NCBI RefSeq assembly: GCF_009208555.1
Contig: NZ_WFLI01000007.1
Coordinates: 124,001 to 188,000 of the forward strand
Reading direction: 5' to 3'
Source of the DNA: Janthinobacterium violaceinigrum
GTDB lineage: Bacteria; Pseudomonadota; Gammaproteobacteria; Burkholderiales; Burkholderiaceae_D
Length of the DNA stretch: 64,000 nt
The notes under the pieces were generated by a model. It did no database searches and was not told the DNA's origin. It saw only the letters and a list, made by a program, of their open reading frames with translations. Positions 9,179-17,322 of the stretch are shown here, one piece after another (position 1 is the stretch's first letter; every line of letters begins with the position of its first letter). A program made the position numbers and the translations under genes.

Positions 9179-10231
9179 GTGGATGTCGACGTCAACAACA
9201 ACAGCGCCCAACGCGAAGCCATCACCTTCAGCGCCACCGGCAGCGAATACTTCCGGATCTGGATCGTCAACCTGCTGCTGAGCATTGTCACCCTGGGCAT
9301 TTACTCTGCCTGGGCCAAGGTGCGCCGCAACCGCTATTTTTACTCGAGCACCCACCTGGCGGGCGGCAGCTTCGAATACCACGGCAACGCCGTCGCCATC
9401 CTGAAAGGCCGCATCGCGGCCGTGGTGCTGATCGCCGGCTACAACATCGCCTTCCAGGTCTCGCCCATCGTCGGCCTGATCATGCTGGTGCTGATGGCCG
9501 CCATCCTGCCCTGGCTGGTCTGGAAAAGCCTGCAATTCAAACTGTACAACACCAGCTACCGTGGCATCCGCTTCGGCTTTGGCGGCAGCGCCGGGGAAGC
9601 CTACAAGTACTTCCTGTGGCTGCCTATCCTGAATACCTTCACGGGCGGCTTGATGACGCCATTCCTGCACCAGCGCCTGAAGCGTTTCCAGCATACGCAA
9701 AGCCGTTTCGGCACCACCCATTTCAGCTTCGACGCCACGGTCGGCAGCTTCTACAAGACCTATCTGCTGTTCTTCGCGCTGCTGCTGGGCGGCCTGCTGG
9801 TGCTGATTTTCCTCGTCTTCGGCGGCGTGTTCGCCTCGTTTGCCGCCAATGCGAATGACAGCACCAAGGTAGGCAGCCTGCTGCTGGCCGTCGGCGCGCT
9901 GTACCTGTGGGCGTTCACCGTGCTGCCGCTGTTCCTGACCATGATCCAGAACCTGATCTGGAACCATACGCGCCTGCTGCAGCACCAGTTCCAGTCGCAG
10001 CTGACGTGGGGCCGCACCACCTTCGTCATGCTGAGCAATCTGCTGGGCATCGTCGTCACCCTGGGCCTGTTTACGCCATTCGCCCACGTGCGCTGGCTGA
10101 AGTACCGCCTGGAAGCGACATCCATGCTGGTGCATGGCAGCCTGGACGAGTTTGTCGCCGCCACGGGCCAGCAAGTGTCGGCCACGGGCGAAGGCATGGT
10201 CGACCTGCTGGACTTCGACCTGTCGCTGTAG
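9179..10231 (+). CDS. DUF898 (YjgN-like) membrane protein
   Basis: This 350-residue inner-membrane protein has several hydrophobic segments and two repeated halves, each containing a pattern like ITLGIYSAWAKVRRNRYF (compare LGLFTPFAHVRWLKYRL near the end), which is typical of DUF898. Function is unknown. The start is a GTG with AAGGA upstream; the ATG four bases further is out of frame. It is followed after one base by the M48 peptidase gene, so the two are surely co-transcribed. Confidence 0.88.
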   Translation: MDVDVNNNSAQREAITFSATGSEYFRIWIVNLLLSIVTLGIYSAWAKVRRNRYFYSSTHLAGGSFEYHGNAVAILKGRIAAVVLIAGYNIAFQVSPIVGLIMLVLMAAILPWLVWKSLQFKLYNTSYRGIRFGFGGSAGEAYKYFLWLPILNTFTGGLMTPFLHQRLKRFQHTQSRFGTTHFSFDATVGSFYKTYLLFFALLLGGLLVLIFLVFGGVFASFAANANDSTKVGSLLLAVGALYLWAFTVLPLFLTMIQNLIWNHTRLLQHQFQSQLTWGRTTFVMLSNLLGIVVTLGLFTPFAHVRWLKYRLEATSMLVHGSLDEFVAATGQQVSATGEGMVDLLDFDLSL

Positions 10232-10232
10232 C

Positions 10233-11246
10233 ATGACGCCCGATCACCACGCGCCGGATGCGGCCCCCGTGCCCGCGCGCTATTTCGACGGCCAGACTTC
10301 GCGCCTGTACCACGTGACGCTCAGCGTGCGCGATGGCCAGGCCGTGCTGGCCGGCGACATCGAGCGCAGCTGCCCCCTGGGCGAGCTGCATGTGTCCGAA
10401 CGCAGCAGCCACGCCGTGCGCAAGGTCAGCTTTGCCGACGGCGCCTACCTGGAAATCGCCGACCAGGCGGCCTTCAACAGCCTGCTGCACGACACGGGCC
10501 ACCGCGACGGCTGGGTGGTGCGGCTGCAGCAAAGCTGGCGCGGCGCCCTGCTGGCCACGGCGGCCACCATCGTCGCCCTGTGGCTCAGCTATCAATACCT
10601 GCTGCCGCTGGCAGCCAAGGGCGTGGCGTATGCCCTGCCGCAGTCCGTCGAACGGCAGCTGGGCCAGGGCGTGCTCGACATGCTGGACCGCCATGTGTTC
10701 GCCCCCAGCAAGCTCGATGGCGCGCGCCAGCAAGCGTTGCGCGCCCAGTTCGCCCGCCTGGCCACGCCTGGCGACAGCATGCCCGAGCACCGCATCGTGT
10801 TCCGCAAGAGCAAGATCGGCCCGAACGCGTTTGCCCTGCCGTCCGGCGACATCGTGCTGACCGATGAAATGGTCGAACTGCTGCCGGACGACGAAGCCAT
10901 CATGGGCGTGCTCGCGCATGAACTGGGCCATTTGCAGCAGCGCCACCTGACGCGGCGCATCATCCAGACTTCGGCCGTGGGCGCCGGCGCCGCACTGCTG
11001 TTCGGCGACGTCTCGACGGTGGTGGCGACCCTGCCGCCGTTGCTGCTGGACCTGAAGTATTCGCGCGACGTGGAACGCGACGCGGACGACTACGCGATTG
11101 CCATGCTGCGCCAGAACGGCATTCCCCTGGAACACCTGGCGCAAGTGTTTGTCGCGCTGGGCAAGCTCGATGGCGGCACGCCATACCTGTCGAGCCACCC
11201 GGCCAGCGCCGAACGCGTCGAGCGCATCCGCGCCGCACAGCGCTAA
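10233..11246 (+). CDS. M48-family zinc metallopeptidase
   Basis: This 337-residue protein has one membrane segment near residues 105-125 and a peptidase domain with the zinc motif HELGH at 229-233. A downstream glutamate in DVERDADDYA is the likely third ligand. The amino part (about 1-90) is a small cytoplasmic domain that does not resemble HtpX. M48 enzymes of this layout act in membrane or envelope protein quality control. ATG follows the stop of the DUF898 gene by one base; this pairing is common and suggests the two proteins work together. Confidence 0.9.
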   Translation: MTPDHHAPDAAPVPARYFDGQTSRLYHVTLSVRDGQAVLAGDIERSCPLGELHVSERSSHAVRKVSFADGAYLEIADQAAFNSLLHDTGHRDGWVVRLQQSWRGALLATAATIVALWLSYQYLLPLAAKGVAYALPQSVERQLGQGVLDMLDRHVFAPSKLDGARQQALRAQFARLATPGDSMPEHRIVFRKSKIGPNAFALPSGDIVLTDEMVELLPDDEAIMGVLAHELGHLQQRHLTRRIIQTSAVGAGAALLFGDVSTVVATLPPLLLDLKYSRDVERDADDYAIAMLRQNGIPLEHLAQVFVALGKLDGGTPYLSSHPASAERVERIRAAQR

Positions 11247-11252
11247 GTACCC

Positions 11253-11277
11253 ACGCGGCGTCCACCGGGCGCCGCGT
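11253..11277 (+). terminator. Possible terminator after the M48 gene
   Basis: ACGCGGCG and CGCCGCGT form an 8-bp stem with a 9-nt loop, followed by a short TCTTT stretch. The T-run is poor, so termination may be partial. Confidence 0.5.
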
Positions 11278-11350
11278 TCTTTCCAGCCAGCACGTTCCGC
11301 GAATCGAAGGTAGACTCATCAGTTATCAGTCTGACTTCCCCGGAGTGCCC

Positions 11351-12961
11351 ATGCACCTAGTACCATTTCGCTACCTGACCTTCATTGCGACGGCAGCCAT
11401 CTTTGTCCTGTCCCTGTTTTACTATGACCATTACTGGCTGCCCGTACTGGCCGGTGCGCTGACCCTGGTCGGCATCAGCGACCTGCTGCAAACCAAGCGC
11501 GCCCTGCGCCGCAACTACCCCATCCTCGCGCATTTCCGCTTTTTCTTCGAGAGCATCCGCCCCGAGATCCGCCAGTATTTCCTGGAAAGCGACAGCGAAG
11601 CGACACCGTTCTCGCGCAGCCAGCGCAGCATCGTCTACCAGCGCGCCAAGGAGCAGACGGACAAGCGCCCGTTCGGCACCCAGCTCGACGTGTATGAAGC
11701 GGGCTATGAGTGGATCAACCATTCCATCGCCCCCGCCAAGGTCACGGGCCACGATTTCCGCATCGAGATCGGCAACCATCCCGACTGCCCGCGCGAAAAA
11801 CCGTATTCGGCCAGCGTCTTCAATATCTCCGCGATGAGCTTTGGCGCCCTGTCGGCCAACGCCATCCTGGCCCTGAACGGCGGCGCGCGCAGCGGCGGCT
11901 TCATGCACGACACGGGCGAAGGCAGCATCAGCCCGTATCACCGCGAAAACGGCGGCGACCTGGTATGGGAAATCGGCTCCGGCTATTTCGGCTGCCGCAA
12001 CCAGGACGGCACGTTTTCGGAAGAACGCTTCATCGCCAACGCCAGCTCCGAGCAGGTGAAAATGATCGAGCTGAAAATGTCGCAGGGCGCCAAGCCGGGC
12101 CACGGCGGCGTGCTGCCCGGTCCGAAAGTGACGATTGAAATCGCCACCACGCGCGGCGTGATGGTGGGCGAGGATTGCGTCTCGCCGGCCGCGCACAGCG
12201 CCTTTTCCACGCCACTGGAAATGCTGCACTTTATCGACCGCCTGCGCAATCTGTCGGGCGGCAAGCCGACGGGCTTCAAGCTGGCCATCGGCCATCCGTG
12301 GGAGTTTTTCGCCATCGTCAAGGCCATGCTGGAAACGGGCATCACGCCCGACTTCATCGTCGTCGACGGCAGCGAAGGAGGCACGGGCGCCGCGCCCCTG
12401 GAATTCACGGACCATGTGGGCACGCCGCTGCAGGAAGCGCTGGTGCTCGTGCATAACACCCTGGTGGGCGCCAATCTGCGCGACAGGATCAAGATCGGCT
12501 GTTCGGGCAAGATCATCACGGCCTTCGACATCGCCCGCCTGCTGGCGCTGGGCGCCGACTGGTGCAATTCGGCGCGCGGCTTCATGTTCGCACTGGGTTG
12601 CATCCAGTCGCAAAGCTGCCACACGGACCGCTGCCCCACGGGCGTGGCCACGCAAGACCCGCAGCGCCAGCGTGCGCTGGTGGTGTCCGACAAGATCTCG
12701 CGCGTGGCGCACTTCCACCAGAACACCATGAAAGCGCTGGCCGAACTGATCGCCGCCGCCGGCCTGGCCCACCCGCAGGACCTGCGCCCGCATCACCTGG
12801 TGCGGCGCATCTCGCCGAACCAGGTGAAACTGGCTTCGGCCCTGCTGCCCTTCCTGGAAGCGGGCCAGTTGCTGGACCCGAGCCAGCTGCCGCAGCTGCC
12901 GCCCGTGTTTGGCCTGTACTGGCCCAAGGCCCAGGCGGCATCGTTCCAGCGCCTCGATTGA
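11351..12961 (+). CDS. FMN-binding glutamate synthase family protein
   Basis: This 536-residue protein has one or two membrane segments at the start (about residues 5-45) followed by a TIM barrel like the FMN domain of glutamate synthase. Visible signatures are the SAMSFGALSANAI region, the glycine-rich KPGHGGVLPG, and the cysteine cluster CHTDRCPTGVATQ, which in the family binds an iron-sulfur cluster. It has no glutaminase domain, so it is not a complete GltB. The true role of these membrane-tethered paralogues is not established. The ATG at 11351 has a GGAG site; a GTG six bases earlier is less likely. Confidence 0.88.
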   Translation: MHLVPFRYLTFIATAAIFVLSLFYYDHYWLPVLAGALTLVGISDLLQTKRALRRNYPILAHFRFFFESIRPEIRQYFLESDSEATPFSRSQRSIVYQRAKEQTDKRPFGTQLDVYEAGYEWINHSIAPAKVTGHDFRIEIGNHPDCPREKPYSASVFNISAMSFGALSANAILALNGGARSGGFMHDTGEGSISPYHRENGGDLVWEIGSGYFGCRNQDGTFSEERFIANASSEQVKMIELKMSQGAKPGHGGVLPGPKVTIEIATTRGVMVGEDCVSPAAHSAFSTPLEMLHFIDRLRNLSGGKPTGFKLAIGHPWEFFAIVKAMLETGITPDFIVVDGSEGGTGAAPLEFTDHVGTPLQEALVLVHNTLVGANLRDRIKIGCSGKIITAFDIARLLALGADWCNSARGFMFALGCIQSQSCHTDRCPTGVATQDPQRQRALVVSDKISRVAHFHQNTMKALAELIAAAGLAHPQDLRPHHLVRRISPNQVKLASALLPFLEAGQLLDPSQLPQLPPVFGLYWPKAQAASFQRLD

Positions 12962-12969
12962 GTCCTGTG

Positions 12970-13031
12970 TTGCGCAAGCGAGGCAATACCACTTAATAAC
13001 CACTTGCGCAAAAACCTGAATCCAATACAAT
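12970..13031 (+). promoter_or_regulatory. Promoter region with paired TTGCGCAA palindromes
   Basis: TTGCGCAA occurs at 12970-12977 and 13004-13011, inside a larger inverted repeat TTGCGCAAG/CTTGCGCAA. The second copy overlaps a possible -35 (TTGCGC, 13004-13009) that is 16 bp from a TACAAT -10 (13026-13031). It is placed to control the GH3 gene that starts at 13143. Confidence 0.45.
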
Positions 13032-13142
13032 ACCAAAATAAGGTCAAAACCAAGGCAGCTTTCCGGTGAGCGCTCCATTGCGCCGCCGCGGGCCACAATA
13101 CGGACTTGTCGTCATCAGAATGAATACCGGAGGAGTTGCAGC

Positions 13143-14684
13143 ATGGAGCAGGGTTTGCGCGAAAAAGTAGGACAGTTGTTCATGGTGGGCTTCGACGCCC
13201 TGCAGGCGGACGAGCATATCAAGACCCTGATACGGCAAAAGAAGGTGGGCGGCGTGATCCTGTTCCGCCGCAACGTGCACACGCCCGCGCAAGTGTCGGC
13301 CCTGTGCCGCGAGCTGCAGGAAATCAACGCGGAAGTGTCCGACACCCCGCTGCTGATCTCCATCGACCAGGAAGGCGGCATGGTGATGCGCATCGAGCAG
13401 GGCGTCACGCCGGTTCCCGCGGCGATGGCCTTCCAGGCCGCCGGTTCCGTCGAAGACTGCGAACGCATGAACCAGATCAGCGGCGATGAAATGCGCCAGG
13501 TGGGCATCAACATGCTGCTCGCCCCCGTGCTGGACGTCAACAACAACCGCAACAACCCCGTCATCGGCGTGCGCGCCTATGGCGAAGATGCCGCCACCGT
13601 CATCGACTACGGCATGGCCGCCATGCGCGGCCAGCGCGCCAGCGGCCTGGCCGTGACCGCCAAACACTTCCCTGGCCACGGCGACACGGCCATCGACACG
13701 CATTACGCCATGGCCCTGGTGCCGCACGACAAGGAACGCCTGCGCGCCGTGGAACTGGCGCCGTTCCGCGCAGCCATTGCCGGCGGCGTGGATGCCATCA
13801 TGACGGCGCACGTGGTCTTTCCCGCCTTCGAAGCCGACACCAGCGTGCCGGCCACCCTGTCGAAAGGCGTGCTGACGGACCTGCTGCGCGGCGAGATGAA
13901 CTACCAGGGCGTCGTCATCACCGACTGCCTGGAAATGGCAGCCATCGCCGACGGCATCGGCATCCCCAAGGGCGCCATCGCCACCCTGCAGGCGGGCGCC
14001 GACATCGTCCTGATTTCGCACCGCGAAGCGCAGCAGACGGCGGCCATCGACGCCGTCATCGCCGCCGTGGAAAGGGGCGAGATTGCCATGGAGCGCATCG
14101 ACGCGGCTTGTGCCCGCGTGGCTGAACTCAAGCGCAACCGCGCCGTGCGCGACTGGCGCGCCCGCCCGCTCAACCCACCGGCGCTGATGCAGCCGGCCGC
14201 CATGGCCCTGTCGCAGCTGCTGCAAAAAGCGGCGCTGCGCGTGCAGGGCGACTACCGCCCGCTCGACGCGGGCCTGCCCGTGACCCTGCTGACGGTGGAA
14301 GTGCGTTCGCGCAGCGAAATCGACGAAGTGGCGCTGGGTCGCAACAAGGAAGCGCGCAGCTCGATGCTGCCGGCGTTGCTCGACGCGGGCCTGGACGTGC
14401 GCGAGTACGCCCTGTCGGCCGAAGCGCTGGACGAGGAAGTGGACGCCGCCATCGCGTTTGCCCAGGGCGCGCAGCAGATCGTGCTGCAGACGTATAACGC
14501 CATGTTCGTCGACGGCCAGCGCCGCCTCGTCGACGCCCTGCCGCACGATAAGCTGTGGCTGGTGGCGGGCCGGCTGCCGTATGACCTGGACCTGGCGCCG
14601 ATCGCGCAAGGCCGCCTGGCCGCCTTCGGCTGCCGCCCGGCCGCGCTGGCGCCCGTGGTGGAAAAACTGGCGGGCCAGGCATAA
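13143..14684 (+). CDS. GH3 beta-N-acetylhexosaminidase-like glycosidase
   Basis: This 513-residue protein has a GH3 barrel (about 1-340) with the NagZ-like signatures ISIDQEGGMVMRI, KHFPGHGDT (general acid/base loop) and VVITDCLEM, where D261 is the likely nucleophile. The remaining roughly 170 residues form an extra carboxy domain absent from the 340-residue NagZ of E. coli. No signal peptide is seen, so it should act in the cytoplasm, probably on N-acetylglucosamine-anhydromuropeptides in wall recycling. GGAGGAG lies just upstream of the ATG. Confidence 0.88.
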   Translation: MEQGLREKVGQLFMVGFDALQADEHIKTLIRQKKVGGVILFRRNVHTPAQVSALCRELQEINAEVSDTPLLISIDQEGGMVMRIEQGVTPVPAAMAFQAAGSVEDCERMNQISGDEMRQVGINMLLAPVLDVNNNRNNPVIGVRAYGEDAATVIDYGMAAMRGQRASGLAVTAKHFPGHGDTAIDTHYAMALVPHDKERLRAVELAPFRAAIAGGVDAIMTAHVVFPAFEADTSVPATLSKGVLTDLLRGEMNYQGVVITDCLEMAAIADGIGIPKGAIATLQAGADIVLISHREAQQTAAIDAVIAAVERGEIAMERIDAACARVAELKRNRAVRDWRARPLNPPALMQPAAMALSQLLQKAALRVQGDYRPLDAGLPVTLLTVEVRSRSEIDEVALGRNKEARSSMLPALLDAGLDVREYALSAEALDEEVDAAIAFAQGAQQIVLQTYNAMFVDGQRRLVDALPHDKLWLVAGRLPYDLDLAPIAQGRLAAFGCRPAALAPVVEKLAGQA

Positions 14685-14706
14685 ATCCACGCCGCCCTTC
14701 CTGCAT

Positions 14707-14731
14707 ATGCCGGGCGCCGCCCGGCATTTTT
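14707..14731 (+). terminator. Intrinsic terminator after the GH3 gene
   Basis: ATGCCGGGC and GCCCGGCAT form a 9-bp stem with a 3-nt loop, followed by TTTTT. It lies between the convergent GH3 and SDR genes. Confidence 0.85.
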
Positions 14732-15720
14732 CATGCAGCGCCGGGATCGAAACGCACGCCCGTCATCTGTTCGCTCAGCGCCCATAGCCGGCGCGCCTGC
14801 GCAGGGTCGGCCGCCCAGCGCCGCACGCCCGGCCCCGTGCTGTCGTCCGCCACCAGGGCGGCAATATCGCAATCCTCGCAATACACGCCGCCAAGACCGT
14901 CCAGCTGCGCGCTGGTGGCACACCAGACGGCCGTGGCGGCCCCCTGCGCCACGTTCTTGAAACCCGATTGCGGCGGCGGATTTACCTGGCCCGCATCGTC
15001 AAGCGCGCCCACCCTGCGTAAATCATCCTGGTCCAGGTGGCGCACCAGCGGCGTCAGGATGGCGCCCGGGTGCAGCGAAAAGGCGCGTACCTCGTGCGCC
15101 GCACCGCGCCGGTCCAGCTCCACGGCAAACAGGGCGTTGGCGCTTTTCGACTGCGCATACGCGCGCCATTTGTCGTACGGCTGGCGCAGGAAATGCGGGT
15201 CGTCCAGGTCGACGCCCGCCTGCCGGTGGCCCAGCGACGACACGCACACCACGCGCGCCCCCCGCGCCTGCCGCAAGGCGGGCCACAGGCGCGCCGTCAG
15301 CTGGAAATGCCCCAGGTGATTCGTCGCGAACTGCGCCTCATAGCCGCGCGCATCGCGCAGCAAGGGCGAGGCCATGAGCCCGGCGCCGTTGACCAGCACG
15401 TGCAGGGCGCGGCCGGAGGCGAGGAAAGCGGCGGCAAAGGAGTCGATGGCTTGCGGATCGAGCAGGTCGAGCGCGGCGACTTCCACGCCGGCCAGACCGG
15501 TCAATGCCGCTTGCGCCTGGCGCCGGTCGCGCGCCGGCACCACCACGCGGGCGCCGGCGCCGGCCAGCACGCGCACCGTTTCCAGGCCCAGCCCTGAAGC
15601 GCCGCCCGTGACGATGGCCTGCATGCCGGACAGGGCGCGCCCGGCCAGCGCTTCGGTGGCGGTGGTGGCCGCGCCGAAGCCGGTGTGAAGAGGAGTCTGC
15701 CTGTAATCGCCGTATGTCAT
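14731..15720 (-). CDS. Short-chain dehydrogenase/reductase
   Basis: This 329-residue classical SDR resembles the retinol-dehydrogenase-like branch. It shows the cofactor motif TGGASGLG, the NGAG motif and the catalytic YAQSK (YxxxK). It should oxidise or reduce a hydroxyl/carbonyl using NAD(P)(H); the substrate is unknown. The start at 15720 (MTYGDYRQTP) is preferred over the long open frame that runs on upstream into the antisense of the AraC gene. It is divergent from an AraC regulator 129 bp away, which probably controls it. Confidence 0.9.
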   Translation of the reverse strand: MTYGDYRQTPLHTGFGAATTATEALAGRALSGMQAIVTGGASGLGLETVRVLAGAGARVVVPARDRRQAQAALTGLAGVEVAALDLLDPQAIDSFAAAFLASGRALHVLVNGAGLMASPLLRDARGYEAQFATNHLGHFQLTARLWPALRQARGARVVCVSSLGHRQAGVDLDDPHFLRQPYDKWRAYAQSKSANALFAVELDRRGAAHEVRAFSLHPGAILTPLVRHLDQDDLRRVGALDDAGQVNPPPQSGFKNVAQGAATAVWCATSAQLDGLGGVYCEDCDIAALVADDSTGPGVRRWAADPAQARRLWALSEQMTGVRFDPGAA

Positions 15721-15849
15721 GTCTGCCTCTGCATGTGGGTGGCCAGCGCGGGATGGCTGGCGACATGCGTATTTTGCGCGGGCGGCTCTGGACTGTGAAT
15801 GGCGTAAAATCCGCAATACTGTCGCTATCGTCCAGAACTGGAACCCGCC

Positions 15850-16770
15850 ATGGATCTGCTTTCCGATGTACTGTCGCGGTTTGACACGCGCAGCTCCTAT
15901 TTTGCCGGCCTGAAGGCGGGCGGCGCGTGGGCCATCGACTTTCCGCCGCCGGACGGCATCAAGTTCAACGCCGTGATCGAGGGCAGCTGCTGGCTGACGG
16001 TCGCGGGCATCGACGCTCCCGTGCCGCTGCGCACGGGCGACTGCTTCCTGCTGGCGCCGGGACGCGCGTTCACGCTGGCCAGCACGCCCGGCTTGCCGGC
16101 CACGCCGGCGCAGGAAGTGTACCGGCACGCGCAGCAGGGCGTGGCCCGCCACGGGGGGCCGGAACACGATTTCTTCCTCATCGGTGGACGTTTCAGCTTT
16201 GGCGACGAGGCGGCCATCCTGCTCGACTGCCTGCCGCCGCTGCTGCACGTGCGCGGCGACACGGACCAGGCCAGCGTGCTGCACTGGGCCTTGCAGCGCC
16301 TGGCGCAGGAACTGCAGGCGACGGCGCCTGGCGCGGCGCTGATGACGCGCTACCTGGGCCACATGATGCTGCTGCAGATGCTGCGCCAGTATCTTGAAGC
16401 GCAGGCGTCGCATCCCGTGGGCTGGCTGTTCGCGCTGGCCGATCCCCGGCTGCGCGCCGCCATCGAGGCCATGCATGCGCAGCCGGCGCAGCGCTGGACC
16501 TTGCTGCAGCTGGCCGCCGTCGCGGGACAGTCGCGCTCCGCCTTTGCCCTGCACTTCAGGAACCGGGTGGGCGTGACCCCGCTCGATTACCTGCTGCGCT
16601 GGCGCATGCGCCTGGCCACGCGGCGCCTGAAGGACAGTGCCGCGACAGTGACGTCGATCGCGCAGGCGCTGGGCTACGATTCGGACAGCGCCTTCAGCCA
16701 TGCCTTCAAGCGCGTCATGGCATGCTCGCCGCGCCAGTACCGGCTGCGCCACGCAAACGCGCAGGCGTAA
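15850..16770 (+). CDS. AraC-family regulator with cupin-like sensor
   Basis: This 306-residue protein has an amino-terminal cupin-type ligand domain (residues about 10-190, of the AraC_binding_2 sort) and two carboxy-terminal helix-turn-helix units (about 205-300, with SIAQALGYDSDSAFSHAFKR as the second). The arrangement, divergent from the SDR, suggests that it activates that gene in response to a small molecule, perhaps the SDR substrate. The intergenic region of 129 bp would hold the operator. Confidence 0.9.
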   Translation: MDLLSDVLSRFDTRSSYFAGLKAGGAWAIDFPPPDGIKFNAVIEGSCWLTVAGIDAPVPLRTGDCFLLAPGRAFTLASTPGLPATPAQEVYRHAQQGVARHGGPEHDFFLIGGRFSFGDEAAILLDCLPPLLHVRGDTDQASVLHWALQRLAQELQATAPGAALMTRYLGHMMLLQMLRQYLEAQASHPVGWLFALADPRLRAAIEAMHAQPAQRWTLLQLAAVAGQSRSAFALHFRNRVGVTPLDYLLRWRMRLATRRLKDSAATVTSIAQALGYDSDSAFSHAFKRVMACSPRQYRLRHANAQA

Positions 16771-16773
16771 AAA

Positions 16774-16791
16774 AACCCGCGCTGGCGGGTT
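16774..16791. terminator. Bidirectional terminator
   Basis: AACCCGC and GCGGGTT form a 7-bp stem with a GCTG loop and a run of A on its left side. It serves the AraC gene and the convergent small membrane-protein gene. Confidence 0.75.
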
Positions 16792-16805
16792 GTGGCAATA
16801 CAGGG

Positions 16806-16967
16806 TCAGCGCGCTGGCACGGGCGGCAGGGCCGCCACCGCCAGCAAGGCAAACGGTCCGAGGAACAGGCCGATGCCGAACCACAGTCCCCCGTGGCGGC
16901 CGCGCCGGCTGGCCAGCAGCCAGGACGCCATCGCAAACAAAAACATGAAGATCAACAGTATCGCCAT
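16806..16967 (-). CDS. Small membrane protein, 53 residues
   Basis: The minus-strand frame from ATG at 16967 to TGA at 16806 encodes a 53-residue protein. Residues 1-18 (MAILLIFMFLFAMASWLL) and about 29-48 (WFGIGLFLGPFALLAVAALP) are hydrophobic, joined by a basic turn ASRRGRHGG. An AAGGAG site sits seven bases upstream of the start and a terminator lies just past the stop. These features make it a convincing small two-helix inner-membrane protein. I do not recognise a family. The basic linker predicts that it faces the cytoplasm. Confidence 0.7.
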   Translation of the reverse strand: MAILLIFMFLFAMASWLLASRRGRHGGLWFGIGLFLGPFALLAVAALPPVPAR

Positions 16968-17031
16968 TGCCACTCCTTGCCATGCGGAAAGCCCAGTGTA
17001 GCCGACGGGCGGGCCCGTGGCTAGACGTAGA

Positions 17032-17313
17032 TCAGTCCTGGCGCTGTACCTGCATCAGGATCACGCGCTTGCTGCTGCCGTCGGCCGGCGGCGTGGCGGA
17101 CGGCGGCGGCGGGCTGTCGCAGGAACCGCAGGAACCGCAGCCGCTGCCGCAGCCCGGCGCCACCTTGAAGAAGGTCGACATCTTCGCTTCGTCGAGGCCG
17201 CAGCGCACGAGGCCGCGCACGATGGCACGGCGCACGCCCGCCGGCAGGTACTTGGTTGAAAAATGCAGCAGCGCGGCGGCAACGATCAGGGCGACGATAA
17301 GGGTTTGCCACAT
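17032..17313 (-). CDS. FeoB-associated Cys-rich membrane protein
   Basis: This 93-residue protein has one membrane helix (about residues 4-18) and a cysteine-rich stretch CGSGCGSCGSC at about 55-65. It follows feoB by nine bases, and its GGAGAG ribosome site overlaps the feoB stop. It takes the position of FeoC in the operon but is not FeoC-like (no winged helix). Related small Cys-rich proteins are found next to feoB in many bacteria and may bind iron or an iron-sulfur cluster; this role is inferred. Confidence 0.82.
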   Translation of the reverse strand: MWQTLIVALIVAAALLHFSTKYLPAGVRRAIVRGLVRCGLDEAKMSTFFKVAPGCGSGCGSCGSCDSPPPPSATPPADGSSKRVILMQVQRQD

Positions 17314-17322
17314 GGTGCTCTC

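Noticed and set aside
9014-10234. Long upstream extension of the GST (1) frame
   Set aside because: It is antisense to the DUF898 gene and the family start is clear at 9013.
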